NCBI GenBank assembly: GCA_017632755.1
Contig: JAGBQU010000017.1
Location: 1-7,719 of the forward strand
DNA from: Lachnospiraceae bacterium
Lineage (GTDB): Bacteria; Bacillota_A; Clostridia; Lachnospirales; Lachnospiraceae
Length of the DNA stretch: 7,719 nucleotides
Direction of reading: 5' to 3'
In this document: positions 6,245-7,719 of the stretch, in pieces
Layout: the number at the start of each line of letters is the position of its first letter
Position numbering within the stretch: position 1 is the stretch's first letter
Made by a program: the position numbers and the translations under genes
The notes under the pieces: model-generated
Seen by the model: the letters and a program-made list of their open reading frames with translations, nothing else
The model's database searches: none
What the model was told of the DNA's origin: nothing

Positions 6245-7327
6245 ATGAAAGGGAATATGTTAAACACGAGAAAGATGGCAATACTGCTGGCGGTAGTGCT
6301 GTTGCTTGCCGGATGTGGAAGCGGCAGTGACGGCGCATATAAGAATGCGACTGCATCCTCGACGGATGGGGCATATTATGCTTCGGATGACATCTATTCC
6401 TATGCGGAAGAAGCGGCAGTGGAAGAGGATTATGACGAGTATGGGGATGATATCGCCGAAGAAGGCGAAACCAAGGTGCAGGAAACTCCCGGCGAGTCAA
6501 ACCGTAAGCTGATAAAGCGTGTGGAGCTCACTGTGGAGACCACGGAGTTTGACACGCTGGTGGAGCGCATTTCGGAGCGTGTGGACAAGATCGGAGGTTA
6601 TATCGAATCCTCAGAGATCTATGGCGGCGGCCTCTACGATTCCAGAACAAACACGGCAGAATATACGATTCGTATACCGAGCGCAAAATTGGATTCCTTT
6701 GTAGATGCGGTATCCGCAGATTCCAATGTGACGCACAAGACACAGAATGTGGAGGATATTACGCTCCAGTATGTGGACACGAAGAGTAAAAAGGAAGCGC
6801 TCGAGGTGGAACAGAAGAGACTGCTTGATCTTTTGGACAAGGCAGACTCTCTCGAGGCGATCATTACACTTGAGAGTCGTCTGACGGATGTGCGCTATGA
6901 ACTGCAGTCTATGGAGTCAAGGCTGCGTACATATGACAACCAGGTGGATTATGCGACGGTCCGGATCACCGTGAGAGAGGTGGAGATCTACACGGAGCCG
7001 GAGCCGGTAGGCATCTGGGATGAGATGCTCTCCGGATTTGCGAAGAGTGTGAGAGAGATCAAGGATTCGATCGTCAGGTTCTTTGTCGATCTGGTTGCCG
7101 CGATCCCGTATCTGGTCGTATGGGGCATTATTCTAGTGATCCTGATACTGGTGCTCAGAGGGATTTTTAAACATTCCAAAAAGCGTGCGGAGCGAAAGAA
7201 GGCGCGTGAAGCCGGACAAACGGATGCGCGGTCAAATACACAGCCGGGCGACAACGAAGCAGAAGGCAACATAAAAGACGAAAATGCAAAAGATGGCGAG
7301 GAAACTGCCGCTGGAAAAGAGGAATAA
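6245..7327 (+). CDS. Lipoprotein with DUF4349-like domain and a C-terminal membrane helix
   Basis: A 360-residue membrane-anchored protein of unknown biochemical role. The N-terminus is a lipoprotein signal: basic residues Arg9 and Lys10, a hydrophobic core (11-21), and the lipobox LLAGC with Cys24 as the lipidated residue. Next is an extracellular acidic, Tyr- and Ser-rich linker (about 25-80). A domain of the DUF4349 type follows (about 86-308), with [26 protein letters not shown] and [17 protein letters not shown]. It includes a probable coiled coil (about 178-230, charged heptads around [18 protein letters not shown]). A single membrane helix (about 287-308) is followed by a strongly basic then acidic, low-complexity cytoplasmic tail (about 309-360). 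GGAGGG (6230-6235) lies nine bases before the ATG. An alternative start at Met5 is less well spaced. The gene ends in tandem TAATAA stops eight bases before era. The DUF4349 call is from recollection of family motifs. Confidence 0.85.
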   Translation: MKGNMLNTRKMAILLAVVLLLAGCGSGSDGAYKNATASSTDGAYYASDDIYSYAEEAAVEEDYDEYGDDIAEEGETKVQETPGESNRKLIKRVELTVETTEFDTLVERISERVDKIGGYIESSEIYGGGLYDSRTNTAEYTIRIPSAKLDSFVDAVSADSNVTHKTQNVEDITLQYVDTKSKKEALEVEQKRLLDLLDKADSLEAIITLESRLTDVRYELQSMESRLRTYDNQVDYATVRITVREVEIYTEPEPVGIWDEMLSGFAKSVREIKDSIVRFFVDLVAAIPYLVVWGIILVILILVLRGIFKHSKKRAERKKAREAGQTDARSNTQPGDNEAEGNIKDENAKDGEETAAGKEE

Positions 7328-7335
7328 TAAGCTGT

Positions 7336-7719
7336 ATGGATAAGCAGATAAAGACAGGTTTTGTCACGTTGATCGGGAGACCTAACGTGGGAAAGAGTAC
7401 ACTCATGAATCAGATGATCGGACAAAAGATCGCGATCACCTCAAACAAGCCACAGACGACCAGAAACCGTATCCAGACGGTGTACACCTGCGAGCAGGGG
7501 CAGATCATCTTTGTGGACACTCCCGGAATCCATAAGGCCAAGAACAAACTGGGCGATTATATGGTTAATGTGGCGCAGAAGACACTGGGAGAGGTGGACG
7601 TCATCTTATGGCTTGTGGAGCCGGGAACCTTCATAGGCGCCTGTGAGCGGTACATCCTTGAAAAGCTAAAGGGAGGAAAGCCGCTGGTGATCCTGGTGAT
7701 CAACAAGATCGATTCAATC
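7336..7719 (+). CDS. era: GTPase Era (N-terminal part, runs off right edge)
   Basis: Era is an essential GTPase that binds 16S rRNA near its 3' end and assists maturation of the small ribosomal subunit. The visible 128 residues cover the G domain: G1 P-loop GRPNVGKS (14-21), the Era-type switch [13 protein letters not shown] (36-47, G2), G3 DTPG (61-64) followed by IHKAKNKLG, and G4 NKID (123-126) just before the edge. The C-terminal KH domain is not in the window. Full-length Era is about 300 residues, so a little over half is missing here by truncation of the window, not by damage. The start lies eight bases after the stop of the lipoprotein gene. The likely ribosome binding site AGAGGA (7318-7323) is inside the end of that gene, 12 bases from the ATG, which is slightly long and suggests translation linked to the upstream gene. 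Confidence 0.97.
   Translation, partial: MDKQIKTGFVTLIGRPNVGKSTLMNQMIGQKIAITSNKPQTTRNRIQTVYTCEQGQIIFVDTPGIHKAKNKLGDYMVNVAQKTLGEVDVILWLVEPGTFIGACERYILEKLKGGKPLVILVINKIDSI

Overview
The window looks like a chromosomal segment from a Gram-positive anaerobe of the Clostridia, most likely a Lachnospiraceae member. The reasons are the moderate GC content, strong AGGAGG-type ribosome binding sites, an oxygen-sensitive acyl-CoA dehydratase activase, a lipoprotein carrying a DUF4349-like domain, and a cytoplasmic M16C peptidase close to era. The family assignment is an inference from gene content and style; no marker gene such as rRNA is present. I see no mobile element, CRISPR array, tRNA or rRNA.

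Layout. Positions 1-786 (minus strand) hold the N-terminal 262 codons of a BadF/HgdC-type activase that runs off the left edge. Positions 787-1053 are an AT-rich divergent intergenic region. It contains a candidate promoter for each direction and a striking 32-bp imperfect palindrome at 848-879. From 1054 to the right edge everything is on the plus strand, in the order: a rhomboid-like membrane protein without the catalytic residues and with a C-terminal zinc-finger-like tail (1054-1980); a short sigma70-like protein without region 4 (2017-2772); a small unrecognised protein (2784-3197); a presequence-protease-type M16C metallopeptidase (3260-6175); a lipoprotein with a DUF4349-like region (6245-7327); and the first 128 codons of the GTPase Era (7336-7719, cut by the right edge). 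Gaps between these genes are 36, 11, 62, 69 and 8 bases. There is no convincing terminator between them, so they may be one transcript or a few overlapping ones.

How the genes may work together. Era (ribosome maturation) and the M16C peptidase (degradation of small peptides in the cytoplasm) are housekeeping functions. The most intriguing part is the first three plus-strand genes: a membrane pseudo-rhomboid, a protein that keeps the core-binding look of sigma region 2 but has lost the promoter-melting aromatic residues and all of region 4, and a small partner-like protein 11 bases downstream. They could form an undescribed membrane-linked regulator of RNA polymerase, but this rests on gene order and motif reading only.

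Two genes (1-786 and 7336-7719) are open at the window edges. For three genes I chose a start downstream of the longest reading frame, because a good Shine-Dalgarno sequence (and in one case a promoter) sits inside the longer frame.
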